DNA from: Tomocerus qinae
Lineage: Eukaryota > Arthropoda > Collembola > Entomobryomorpha > Tomoceridae
DNA: 64,000 bases
Assembly: GCA_020055645.1 (NCBI GenBank)
Contig: CM034546.1
Location: 134,003,875 to 134,067,874, forward strand
Reading direction: 5' to 3'
A model generated the notes under the pieces. The model saw nothing but the letters and a program-made list of their open reading frames with translations, did not search any database and was not told the origin of the DNA. Both the position numbers and the translations under genes were made by a program. Within the stretch, counting starts at the first letter, position 1; each line of letters starts with the position of its first letter. Shown here piece after piece: positions 28,524 through 40,996 of this stretch.

Positions 28524-30111
28524 TTAGTTGGTTGTTCTTGCATGAAGTGGTTTTTTCAATTGCGCAACTCGTTCTTTATCAGCAGAATTTTGATTCGGTA
28601 AATCTACAATGTTTGACGCCTGTTGAACGGTTCTTCCGTGTGTTTTCTTTGGTGCTGGATTGACACCTTTTTCTAAGATATTCGCCGGTGTTGAATTCAC
28701 GTTTCTTCCGATTTGATTTTTCTGTTTTTGCATACGTCTTCCATGGATTTGCTTTTTCACCGGATTGATACTTGTCTCCTCTGTATCATGTCTTGGGGTC
28801 TGCTTGGGCATTTTTTCACCATTTTTCTCGTTTCGCATGATTTTACGGCCTTTCTTATTTATGGTAGATGTAGTAACGAATTTCGAATCTCTTATTTGAA
28901 ACTCTTTCGGACTTTTGGTGGTCATTTTCTCATTTTTAAAAATCTTGCGACCCTTCTTAGCAGAAGTGGTAAAATCCTCCGGCTCTCCGACTTCAAATTC
29001 TCCCTTTGTGACAAAATGCTCTGGTTCTCCTATTTCAAATTCTTCTGGGCCCTTTGTGACAAAATGCTCTGGACTTCCGAGTTCAAATTCGTCAGGTTCA
29101 CTGGGAGGAACATGCCCTACATCTCCATAGTCATCTCCCCCTGATCTGCCGTGGAAGGGAAAGATCCTAGAACATAAGTTGAAAATTATTTTTTGTTTTA
29201 AATTTCTTAAAAACTCATTGCTAATCGTGTGCATGTAAATAAGATAATTTTAATTAAATGTCCCGATAAATAAAAGAGGCAAATATCAACCAGAATGGGG
29301 TCAGCGTTGCCCCTACATCTGATTAAAGGCAAATTTTTCCCCAAAATAGGTCATAATACTACAGGTATGTTAAATTTGCGCCATTATGTTTTGTTGCCTC
29401 CCCTCGACCAAATTTATGGATACATGTCTGGTTGACACAAAGAATTTAACAGTAATTTTTGTCATGAATAGAACTAGTTAGTCAAATTTACATCAATGTT
29501 GGTGGATTTGCGGCTGTTTCTTGAGACTCGCTATCAACTGCAGCTGAAATTAAAAAATTAATATCATAATAATGCCCAAGATAAAATTATAAATGACGTT
29601 TGCCCTCTCTTAACCTCAAACGAAGAAATTGGTTGTAATAATTATTGTTGTGTTCATTTCTGTCATATTTGGTTGTATGATTCGAATTTGATTTTTTATC
29701 TGTAATTATTAGTGAGCATAATCATTAATACAAAACAAGCGAATCACTTTGGTCTTTACAAATAATTTACCTTAAATTCTTATGTTCACCATGAGAAAAA
29801 CTAATAAAGATTTATACTTTATTACCTTGACCTTTGAAGTACGTATTGAATATTACTCTATCCTGAAAGTCTTGATGATTGGCGATGAATGAATTTCCAC
29901 CATCAGGAGGACTACAATGTGTCTCTTCACTTGAGACACAATCTTCTTCCACAGGTAAAGGCAAACGAGGTTGCGGAATCACAGGTGGGAATGGATCGTC
30001 CGAGTACTCAGGTGGGGATCCATAATCATCAGAGCTGACAAGATGCAGGATCACAAAAACGAAGATAAACGTCGACATCCTTTTGCTTTTCTTCTGAATT
30101 GCTATGACCAT
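28524..30111 (-). CDS. Secreted low-complexity protein with FNTYF module, family copy 4 (opposite strand)
   Basis: Three exons (30111-29826, 29543-29492, 29166-28524) join in phase and give 326 residues from the first ATG, or 315 from the more likely start at 30078 (MSTFIFVFVILHLVSS, a signal peptide). The first exon is Pro/Glu/Asp-rich and ends with 'DRVIFNTYFKGQG' at a phase-1 intron, as in the other three genes. The last exon starts acidic with three units of the type 'EFEIGEPEHFVTKG' and then turns strongly basic with repeated KKGRKI and HGR motifs. The acidic-to-basic layout suggests multivalent charge binding. Function unknown. Confidence 0.68.
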
Positions 30112-30755
30112 TCAGTGAGTAGTGTAACTGCGTAAAGGATTAAAAAATTGGATTGGGCATGGGTAGTTCTTCGATCTTTAAAATAAAACATTATTGCATA
30201 ACATCATTATAGTACAATACAAATGAATACGGATTGCGTAAATGATTAAATATCTGGATTATATAACACGTGTATTATACTAAGTTGTAAACCGAGAGTT
30301 GTGAGTAGCCTTGTCTAAAGGTGAAAGTGATATTTTATTGTGTTATTGTTGTTTTCCTTCTCAATTATGCTCATTTTAATTATGATACACAATCGTTATT
30401 GATTATGATAATCTATTAAGAGTACGTGGCATTAAAATAATTAAATACTTTTCGCCCATGCTCTTTTTTGCCCATGATTCAATTTTTAATAATTGGAATA
30501 TACATGGTTAATACTACCAAATCTCAACCATTTTGAAAGTCTTATTTATTCCACCTTGGTATACAAATGTTTGATGATATTGATGCCAAAAGCTAAAAAA
30601 AATTAATGAAATTACACAAACGTTTGCTGAAATAAATTTAAATTTAATAGTTGGAAAAATACATTTTTGGATTTGTTTTGTTGATTTTGTCGTGCATAAT
30701 TAAGATTATGAATAATTAATGAAGCAATTTCATTAATTGTGTTAATTTTCCAAAC
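30112..30755. other. Gap without a recognised gene
   Basis: AT-rich spacer between two minus-strand genes. It should contain the promoter of the gene at 30111 but no strong TATA box was recognised. Confidence 0.4.
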
Positions 30756-31707
30756 TTATTGACCTCCATTCCACAGATCGAAGAAAGTTTGATTCCATAC
30801 AGCGTCCCAGACTGCATATCCATCCCTATTCAAATGGAGGAGGTCGCTTTCGTAAAGTTCCCTTTTAAGTACTCCCCAAGATTCGATGAGGTCATCAAAC
30901 ATATCGAAAACCACTGTATTGGCATTACTATTCAACGAGATGACATTTTGGTTGACAGTTTGGATCTTATTCCACGTTTCGTTGATTGGCGTTCTATCCC
31001 CACGTGGATTAAAGTTAAGATACAGGATTTTGGTATTCGGAAGTCTGCGTGCAATGTCACCTAAAGTGGCCATGATCCCTAGGGTGCATTCTACGGCTGT
31101 ATTTGAAGGGGTATTGTTGGATCCGCAGTAAAGGACTAACATCTTTGGTTCTAGTCCATCAAGTTCACCATTGACAGCTCGCCAAAGACAATTTTCAATT
31201 TTATCTGCTCCAATTCCATAATTGACAGCCCCGAGGGGTTTGTATTTGGCATTCCAGATGCTCAAACCTGTCGAACCCCAACGCTCAACGCTGGAGGATC
31301 CCAGAAATACAATTTTAATATCCCTGGAGTTATTCCTCGAATTTTCAACGAACTGATTGTGACGATTCATCCACGATTGCTCATTCCGGGGTGTTGGATC
31401 CCATGGCTTACTTTGAACAAGCACTGCAAATATAAATATTACAAAATAATTCATTGGAATGGAATAATTTTCCTGGAATCTATTTCGTATGCACTAGAAA
31501 ATGAACCAGTATCACATAAACAAATATTTATTATACTATTATCATCCTATTTACTCTAATACCATTGTAGTGACAATGTTTACACCGTATACGCAGTACT
31601 TAGTAAATTGATAATATTCCATTCATACTAAAAAACAATACCGATATAAATAGATACTTACGCATTGCTGCAGCCACAAAGACAGATAACAAAATAACTT
31701 TTGCCAT
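30756..31707 (-). CDS. Secreted SGNH/GDSL-type hydrolase, PAF-acetylhydrolase Ib-like
   Basis: Two exons (31707-31662, 31423-30756) sum to 714 bases, 237 residues. The first exon supplies a signal peptide (MAKVILLSVFVAAAM) continued by LLVQS. An alternative start at 31454 without splicing also gives a signal-like start. SGNH blocks are present: 'FLGSSSVERW' (nucleophile Ser), 'NYGIGADK' (Gly), 'YCGSNNT' (Asn) and 'SDLLHLNRDGY' (Asp and His). 'GEL..LEPK' and the HL..GY ending match the alpha subunits of platelet-activating-factor acetylhydrolase Ib. Those are cytosolic, so a secreted form is a variation. The likely reaction is ester hydrolysis; the substrate is unknown. Confidence 0.82.
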
Positions 31708-34700
31708 TTTATTCAATTCTTGAAAATATTGACGATTTCTTGTGTAATTATGTTATTTATTAAAAATTAAATGCTTCCATAAACTCGTTCATCAAATGAA
31801 ATGTGTTACAATTCCAATATCTATATGCTCTAATTTAGCGACCTACCTGTGATTAGTTTTATCTGTTCAAAACCACTTGATCCAAAAGTGACCTTCCTTT
31901 CTGTGCGGATTTGTTTTTATTGCAATGAGCAGCCTTAATACTCTTAACACATCATTAATTATCTATCAAGCAGTTTTCAAGTCAGTTCTGTCTGACGATG
32001 CCATATTTATCAAATTATGCCCCAGGAATTAAAAATAACTTTCAGCGTAGTACTTCATTCGAAAAACAACATTGGAACAGTTCAATCTTACTTGTCATAT
32101 TATCATGCAACTTATTATGCATTATCAGTGGGTGCGGTGCCATAAAATAAATCCACACCACATGATGGGTTTATACCCTAATAATCTGCCTTCCTAGAAT
32201 TAATGGATTGTTGGAACAACCCGTGCTGAAAATATAATATTTTAATGTAATTGCTTAAATGTGTTCATGACATTGGTTTTACTTATTAGTATCGCTCAAC
32301 AAAGCAGCATCAATTAACTATGCATACAATATAAATGTGTATAGAAAATAAATACATGAACTGTGGGTGGAAAAGTTTCTGTATTGATAGAAAATGATGA
32401 ATTGTAATTGTTATTATTGTCTTTCATGGAAATGTGCTTTTAGTTTGCACGCGCAAGTGGATTGTACGGGAAGTTATGATTGTACGCAGGTTTCAACTAC
32501 ATGACAAATGTCATAGAAATGAATGATGCACACCAACAGATATGAATCTTGCACACCTGTAAATATGAATCTTCAAAATTTCTCGTTATTTATGTAATTT
32601 ATTGACGAAAGTAACTTGATAGTGGGACCGATGCATATTCATTCACTGTACCTAAATTTTGTTCACTAAATAAATCTGGGAAGACTACGTAAATTAAAGC
32701 TTCCTGTCGCAGTCGTATGAATTTTAAAGTAGAATTTGAGGCTAGTTGGTACGTTTATTGTGTGTGAAGGTTGAAAGTCACACAATTTTAAGGATATTTA
32801 TGCAAATGATATTGGTGGACCTGAAAGAACTATTCATCACAACTTTTAAGGTTTTAAAAGAAAGCAGAATGGTATTTTCGTACTATGAGAGCATCAAAAA
32901 TTGTTTCGCATAGTATTTTGGTATTACCCGAGAGATACCATTGTTTCAACATTGTGATATGCTTACCTACGTGATATATCTATTAGTCTATTAGGCATGT
33001 GTTAGACAACCCAAATATTCACTTAACTTTTTACATTTACTTGTTCTCTTTTTCTATTATTATAGTAACAACAATCTTTGAGGCGTATACAATTACGTAC
33101 ATACATGTACTGGGACATGATAATGTAGTCTCAATTAAAATGGTTTATTGGTTAAAAATCAAACAAATGAAGCTGGAAGTTGCTTAAGGTAGCGTTTTAT
33201 ATGTTAATATTTCACGAATCCATTTGTGTATAATATAGCATGTAGTACAGAGTATTTTTTATTGAAAACGTTGTAGTTAATATCATTTGACAGCATTTGA
33301 TGTACAAAATCGTTGGCTGGATTGAATTGTTTGTATAGCTAATAAACATAAACGTTATAATGTTGTAGGGCAAATACCTACACGAGTCCTTATTGCTATC
33401 CAATTTCATTATTGGTCATGTACACACGTGAAAGATTGAGCATTGAAATTTCCATTGCATCATTGCTTACACATCAACAGACGAAAATAGATATCAGTAA
33501 TTGTCATTTGCAAACTGTATTATTTTTCATTCATTTGTCCAATCATCAATCATTAACATGTATGTATCATAAATGTATCAGTAAACCTAATTTGTTATAT
33601 CAATAAAATATTTTATCACGCTGCGTAAAAGGATGTAGATTAAACTCAACGATGTGTATAATCAACTTAATAGTGTTCGAATTGATTGTGATCAAATACA
33701 TGGATGGACATTCTTCTGGTATTGCATTACTAATTCTCGTTTGCATTTACTAAGAACAACCCTATAGAAATCGAAATAAAATGTCCTATATTATTATTTT
33801 GTTTTTGTACCAATGTCTTTTTGTTTTATCTAAGAAATTTCTTTCGTGTGGATGGAAAATTGATCAACCACGAGTAACAAACAGGTACAATATACATGAT
33901 TTAATTATAATAATATGCCAAATATGCTTTTGCTCCACAGTCTCCTCTTAGATAAGAAATATCAGGAATGATAGCATATTTACTCCGTGTTGAGAGATTA
34001 CTTCGTAGTCATACCGAGCCACACGTCATCGGCAATCAGTCAAAATGATGATTTGAGCATCGCATTACTAGATAACCTCAATGAGTTTCTTTACGTTGGT
34101 CTTCATAAGCCACACTTGTACTTTGTATGAAGTGTATACCTAGGAATGTAATCCCTGAAGTGTATTTATAATATAATTTCAGTGTTTTATAATAAAATTG
34201 GCTAGTGGTTAAAATATTACCCTAAGTGGGGGCTAAAGTGTTACCCTAAGTGGTGGCTAAAATCCTTTCAGTTGAATAAAAACCAGACTGCAATTGACAA
34301 CTTCAGTCACCTACCTACTAACGAGCTAAAATATAAACCTGGTTAATATAATTAGCCAACTTTAATTAGGTTTTTAGAACAGATAAAATAATTGCCAGTA
34401 ATTATTTTCCCCAAAACTGAAACCCTGGCATGGACAAATTAATAAGCGACAAATGTATGATAATCCCCCAAGTACAGGTGCATGAATCACGAGTTGAGTA
34501 TTTGCGAAGTGGCTCCAAGCGAAACGGCTCGTGTAAAATTGTGTACATGCGGCAAACAATTTAATACATTCCATTGTGTCCTCAAATCCATATTTGCGAA
34601 AACAATAGTCTACAATTCAGAATGAGTATACAGAGGTTGGTTGGCGTCTCTGCATTGATAAAAGTTCATCCGATTGAAGCGTAGAGCAGACAACAGACAG

Positions 34701-34843
34701 TGACTTCATTTGCGATTAGATTTTTTGCACGTTTGAATTTCCTGTGTATAGGTAAGAGATTAGAGATCCAATAAAATGCACTTCCCACATCTAGTGTTTA
34801 AGGTGTGCGCAACCAGTCAAGAATAAAAATATTTGTATCTGCG
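31708..34843. other. Long gap without a recognised gene
   Basis: About 3.1 kb of AT-rich spacer. I found no frame with domain-like sequence, signal peptide or supported splice signals. A short doubled phrase, 'TACCCTAAGTGG' with following 'GGCTAAA', occurs at about 34220-34262. The promoter of the downstream membrane protease should lie near its right end. Confidence 0.45.
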
Positions 34844-36999
34844 ATGTCAGAGATACCTCTTAAAGCAAAGAAAATTATTTATCTACAAAAGTACTTTAAC
34901 AATTTTTGGTGTTACAAAGAAAATACTTGTAAATCTATGAGTCAAGATCTGGAAGGACAAATACCTCTTACTAATAGAGCAGAACAACAAACACCAATCG
35001 AAATCGTCGAAGTACATGAAGAAAAGAAGCAGTGCGGTCTAAAAGAAGTTTTTAAAAACGTTTTTTGTATCTTCATAGTTATGATTCCATTGATAACTTT
35101 CATTTACTTAATTAGCTTTGTCGGAACCAAAGTCGTCTGCGAAAACATTGGTAAATTTTACATTCATAGTTTATTTTTATAAACTTCCATTTAAATCTGA
35201 ATGTAGAATTACAAAAACTTGTTGATTGTACTTAAATGTTAAGCTTAATTGGTTAATTCCCCAATTTTATTAATTATATTTAATTGTTAAGATTAATTTA
35301 TTAATTCATTCCATAATTTTGTAACAGGTTTAACTCCAGAGCAGCCGTCGCATCCTGACTTAAGAATTGTTGGAGGTATTTGAATATATTTAATTTATAT
35401 ACTTACATAATAATTACATTTGTGGAAATTTAATTTAAAAAATTAATTATTCATTTCAGGCAAATTGGCAATAAAAGGAGAATATCCGCATCAAATTCTA
35501 ATAATGTACAAAGATCAGCCTATCTGTGGAGCCAGTTTATTGAAGAAAAACGTCGTTATCACATCAGGTAATCCCACAAGCATAAAAGGGGAATACCTAT
35601 ATTACTGATTATATTGTTTAGACAAAGATATTTCCACACATTCGATGTAATTGTAATTTTTATGTATAATTATATCAATATTGTTTAAGTGAAATCTAAT
35701 GCAAGCATTTTTTGTGCAGCACATTGCTTTGAAAATTCCGATGATCCAATTGACTACAAAATCGTTGCGGGTGAACATATTCTCAGTGAGGATGAAGGAA
35801 CGGAGCAAAGGAGAGATGTTCAGAAAATAGTAAAGTATCCAAACTACGACTATTTTCAAAAAATCTACGATGTCGCATTATTATTTCTAGCTGAAGATGT
35901 TATTCTAAATCCGTTTGTAGCAGAGATTGAAATTAGCAAGGAATCTGTTCCACCAGCTGGTGAGTTATACAATATCCTTATCAATATATAATACAGGGTT
36001 ATCTTATCTCCAATTTAATTTCCATACTACTACTTCGCATAACTATGTAGGCATACTAATTAGTATATTTATATATTAAATCCTCAGCAGGTTTATGTTG
36101 CCCCTATACTTATATATTTATTTTTAAGCAGGATTTTTAAATTTTACTTACTTGGCTTGCAATTTAATCCTGGCATCATTATTTTAGGTGTCGTTGCTAC
36201 AGTTATTGGATGGGGTGTACAAAGTGAAAAGAACAACGGTCATCCCTATGATAAGCTACAAGAAGTTGAAGTTCCAATATTGTCAGCTGAAGAATGTGAA
36301 GATATTTACGGGGATACATACCCTGCTGATGGGTCAACAATTTGTGCTGGTTATCCGGAAGGAAGAAAAGATGCATGTCAGGCAGATTCAGGTATTTTCA
36401 ATTATAGTAATTAATTTTATAATAATAACATATTATTTAACACATACGCAAACAAAATACTTTTATAGCTAATTTTAAATATTTAAACAGGTGGTCCTTT
36501 ATTAATCATTGAGGAAAGTAAACGCACTCTAATTGGACTCGTATCTTGGGTAAGTACTTTTAGGCTTTTGTTTTGTCAATAATTAAGCAATAAATATCAG
36601 CATTACATAAATTATAAATAAATACCTTTTGAATTATTATTTCAGGGTATTGGATGTGGCCGTGCAGGTATTTTTTTATCTCCTAAATTATTTCCCTAAT
36701 TACTATATACTTATTATGCATGGTTAGTATTTACTTCATGATTGATTGACTTCTTATTTTTAGGATATCCCGGATTCTATGCCAATGCTCCATTTTTCAA
36801 AGATTGGATCCAGCACACAATAAATGAATCTAATGAAGAGAACAAGGGCATGAAAATAGCAGGGTTTTTCCTAGGTTTTTTGGCTTTCTGCTTGGTTCTT
36901 GTGTTTTTGGGGCTTTTGGGTTTTTGCATCCGCCGTCGACGGCGCTTTACTAAAGCAAATGAATTGAGGACCACAGAACCACAAGCAAATTTAATTTAG
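34844..36999 (+). CDS. Membrane-anchored trypsin-like serine protease with two membrane spans
   Basis: Eight exons (34844-35150, 35328-35375, 35460-35567, 35720-35959, 36188-36391, 36491-36549, 36646-36667, 36764-36999) sum to 1224 bases, 407 residues. A hydrophobic span at about 72-94 follows a cytoplasmic-type N-terminus. The activation site reads LRIVGG. The triad is intact: His156 (SAHC), Asp205 (YDVALL), Ser302 (DSGGP). Asp in 'KDAC' before the Ser predicts trypsin-like specificity. After the protease domain a second span (about 361-385) is followed by RRRRR and a short tail. Both ends would be cytoplasmic with the protease outside. Type II transmembrane proteases usually have only the first span. 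The poly(A) signal AATAAA lies near 37281. Confidence 0.8.
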
Positions 37000-38897
37000 C
37001 TAAAAATAAGCAGATAATAATGTGTGAAGTAGGAGTGAGTAAGCCAGGGTATTGTCATGTGAGACTGAAAATATTGTATAGGTACTATTATGTTGTTTAT
37101 TGTGAGATATTATTCTCATAATATATATCTGTAGCGAAAGATCTTGATATTGTAGATGTTATGATGTTGGTTGTGAAACGTTAGTTTAGTCCGCGATTGT
37201 GAAGTTACCAGACATACATTTTTGATTTTAAAATGCAATGCAATGCAATTTGCATTGGCAAAACTTGTAATTGACTGACCAATAAAGTTTTCTATATTGG
37301 TTCACTCGTGACTCTGTATTGTTACAATGTCTCTTTTCTTGTAGCATATTGCAAAATAAATTCATAATAGTTATGATTCGATGGCTTCAAATTTCAACAC
37401 TTTCAACAGTACCATGATGTTTGATGGCTGTATAGAATATTAAATTTCCGAAAAATGACTAATAAATATAGATATATAGGAGACACAAACTGTATAATAT
37501 GATATTTATATTATGTGGCAATACATGGCAAATTTTCAAGGTATGCGACATTGCATAACGCATGCTGTAAGAATTTCACAAATCGAATAATTGCTTGTCA
37601 GTTAAATTAATCATGGTTGTAAAAGGATAGGTGGTCACCCATGCAATTATTTATAATACCCGACACAAATTATAGCATTGTTAAAATTTAAACAAGAGTA
37701 GTATGCAGAAGAGTGGTATGTCTTACTTGAAGCAATGATAGAAGTAAAACTTTAAAAATTGTTTATGTGGTTTATATATTTTAAATCATCTTTTAATACA
37801 AATCTAATTCTTTTTTTCTAAATTCAAAAGTTGTATGAGTCCATCCACTTAATTGTCTAATTAATAGAACAAAAAGTATAAAAAGGGTCTTCATTGTTTT
37901 TCAGAATCCATAATTCCTGCTACGGCCCTTGCCAGCTTTGTTTTTTTCAGTATTAACCAAATCGGTATCCTTGTACGATAAGGTTTTAAATATGAAGGTC
38001 TCCTGAATTCCATGCATTATTGACTGCACATTTTTATTTTTATTGATCTAAGCTTGATGTATAGGTAGGATGGGCAGTTTATCGATTTGATAACATTAAC
38101 AACGCAGTAGGCGGTAGATTCACTAATAACGTCATGTACCAAATACCAAAGAGTATATTAATGCTCACCTGGATAGCTTGTTTATATTCATAGAGTCAAA
38201 CAATCAAATGGAAAGGGTTCGGGATTTGAATTTCTTTTCGAGTTTTGGAAAAATCCACATTTAATATCGCGAAAATTTTCAAGATTGACTTGGTACTGAT
38301 GTGGAAACTTTTATCATTAGCAATTTTAAATCCGTGATTTTGTGTGAGAAATTTAAATTCACGCACTAAACCCCAAATGCGATTTAATATAGAAAATTAA
38401 AAAAACAAAAGCTTATGCCCTCGGTTCAAATTTTCAAATATTAGCCAAAGCGTGAAAACAGAAATAGACTATCTTTTGAAATAAGGCCACAAATTGGAAA
38501 CCCGTTTCAGCTAAGACAGCCTTAACTGCCTGAATTCTCAGCTGTAGCGATAATTACAATTTTAGCAGTGCGTAAAATATAGTAGTATATTTATATATAT
38601 ATTATTATGTAGTATTATAGTATATAGTAGAGCTAATATAAAGTATATTTATGTATCTGTACTGATGTCATTGGGGGAGAGGGTACTCAGACTCCGACAT
38701 ACTACAGAGAGAGAGGGTTCAAAATGGGGCAAAATTTCGAACGTCGTATCTGCATCTTCCCTTCTTCCGTGGATTACATAACAATCCCTTACAATCCTGC
38801 GGTTATTTTTTCATGGGTATAAATGCGCAAAAAATGGCAATTGATGAGTCTGCTGTCGGTAGTAGTGCAATATACAAATTGTATAATTCGAAGCTGG
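37000..38897. other. Gap without a recognised gene; kynureninase promoter at right end
   Basis: The left part holds the 3' end of the protease gene. A small (AATGC) repeat lies at about 37232-37247 and a TA-rich stretch at 38580-38660. TATAAA at 38818-38823 lies about 75 bases before the kynureninase start and is the probable promoter. No gene is seen in between. Confidence 0.5.
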
Positions 38898-40996
38898 ATG
38901 GAAACTGAATACACAATGGATCAAATAATGAAAATTTCAAAAGAAACTGGAGTCAACGCATACGATCTAGAAATGGCCCAATATCTAGACGGCATCGATC
39001 CATTAAAAGAGTATCGTGAAAAGTTTTTCATTCCAGGAATTACTACGGTGGAAGACTCCAATAACAATAATCAGGAAAACCTGCAAAAGGAAACCGGCAT
39101 TTATTTATGTGGAAACTCTCTCGGTTTACAGCCAAAGAATGCCCGAAAATACATTGAACAAGGTAAAATGTGTCTACAATTTAAGTTCGTCGGACGAATC
39201 AATTATATAGTGTGTAGGGAATTTTTATATTCTAGTTATGATAAAATATGGAAATAAATCGAAATATATTTATGCGTAAGACAGCCTTTTTTTTAACTTG
39301 CAGAACTCAAAAATTGGGAAACAAACAGTGTGGAAGGTCACTTTCATGGGGAAAATCCCTGGGTGACCTTTGATGAAATTTGTGTAAAAAACATGGCTGA
39401 GATTGTCGGAGCTAACCCCAAGGAAGTTGTTCTGATGAATTCCCTCACAGTGAATTTACATTTGATGCTAACCTCATTCTACACTCCGACGGAAAAACGT
39501 TACAAAATAGTGATGGAGGACGGCGCTTTCCCATCTGATCATGTATAGTTTATTTTTAGTTATTGTCGATACAAAAATCTTAATTATATAAAATGGCTAC
39601 TGAAACATTAGGGGCAGGGGTGGCTTTTGCGGGGTAACTTGAGCATACACTTGTATTGCTTAAGATTAGAGTGTAGCCCGTATTAATTTACCAAAAGTTT
39701 TCAAAATTTCCAAAAAGCGGCGGAGGTAAACATCTCGGACTTGTGGCTCAGGAAAATTTGAAATTTCTAATAAGTTTTGAATTATAGCGTTGCCGGAAAT
39801 CATGGTTTCCTGCTAACGCTATAATTCAAAACGTATTAATTTTTTTAATATTTCGGAGTTCAAATTACCCCAATACGAGCCACCCTTAAAGTACTAAAGA
39901 AACTAGCCATACTACAATAGAAAAAACAAAAATTATTGGTGGATTTAATAAAATTATTTGACAATTTTTGCTAAATTTCAGATAGCAGTGATCAGTTACT
40001 TGAAATCAAAAGGTCGTGACCCAGAAAAAACAATAATTTTCCTACGACCTCGGGAAGGAGAAGAAATCATACGAGAAGAAGACATCTGCAATGTTATCCA
40101 AAAGGAGGGTGATGAAATAGCCTTGGTATTCCTCGGAGGACTAAACTACCTAACAGGTCAAGTATTTGACCTTCAAAAAATAACACAAGTTTCAAAAGCT
40201 AATGGCTGCATGGTCGGTTTTGATTTGGCACACGCTGTGGGAAATGTTCGTCTTCAATTGCACGATTGGTGTGTTGACTTCGCTGTTTGGTGCACTTACA
40301 AATATCTCAACTCGGGTCCTGGAGGTAAGATTTTTATTGTCTGACTTATTTTCATCAACACTTCTTATTTTTTTGAATAAATATGAATTAATTTTCAGGT
40401 ATCGGCGGATGTTTCGTCCACGATCGTTATGCTCAAGATTTCTCACGGCCAAGACTGGTTGGATGGTGGGCCCATGAAAGAAATACCCGATTTTTGATGA
40501 AGCCGGACGTCATATTGCAAGAGGGGGCACTTGGATTTCAAATTTCAAACCCTCCGGTTCTGTGCCTTGCATCTTTGAAGGCTAGTTTGGAAATTTATCA
40601 TCAAGTTGGAATGGATGCATTTGTTCAGAAGAGCAAACTGCTGACAGGTGATTGTTATTTAGTTCAATAAATAGTATTTTTAGGTATTTTTTCATTAAAA
40701 TTATTTTATATTTATTCTTAGGTTACATGGCTATGCTCTTAGTGCAAGAAAACTCCATCAAGAACAAGATTCGCATAATGACACCCGATGCGCCAGAGAG
40801 AAGAGGATGCCAGTTGTCATTGACTACTGTTACAGATTTTTCATCAAAACAGATTTTGAATGAACTCAAGACAAAAGGAATCATATGCGACTTCCGCGAA
40901 CCGAATTGTCTCCGAGTGGCACCAAACCCACTCTACAATACTTTTACTGATGTATTTCATTTTGTTCGTGCTTTAACTGAGCTAACTTATAATTGA
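38898..40996 (+). CDS. KYNU: Kynureninase (EC 3.7.1.3)
   Basis: Five exons (38898-39162, 39304-39542, 39982-40324, 40399-40647, 40722-40996) sum to 1371 bases, 456 residues, the normal length for the family. The enzyme cleaves kynurenine and 3-hydroxykynurenine to anthranilate or 3-hydroxyanthranilate plus alanine, in the tryptophan-to-NAD pathway, using pyridoxal phosphate. Family marks are 'YLCGNSLGLQPK', 'NSLTVNLHLMLTSF', 'FPSDH', 'GFDLAHAVGNV', the PLP-lysine segment 'WCTYKYLNSGPGG', 'QISNPPVL', 'RGCQLSL' and 'LRVAPNPLYNTF'. The ATG at 38898 matches the usual start. The poly(A) signal is at 41040. No breaks are seen. Confidence 0.95.
39613..39889. mobile_element. MITE-like foldback element in kynureninase intron 2
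   Basis: Imperfect terminal inverted repeats of about 28 bp lie at 39616-39644 (GGGGTGGC...GGGGTAACTTG) and 39858-39887. In the centre are perfect 17-base arms at 39775-39791 and 39815-39831. It has no coding capacity. Confidence 0.75.

Noticed and set aside
31359..31559. Small plus-strand frames over the SGNH gene
   Set aside because: Antisense shadows of a gene with clear SGNH blocks.
32999..33606. Several 60-66 codon frames between 33.0 and 33.6 kb
   Set aside because: AT-rich, no domain-like pattern, no promoter or splice context.
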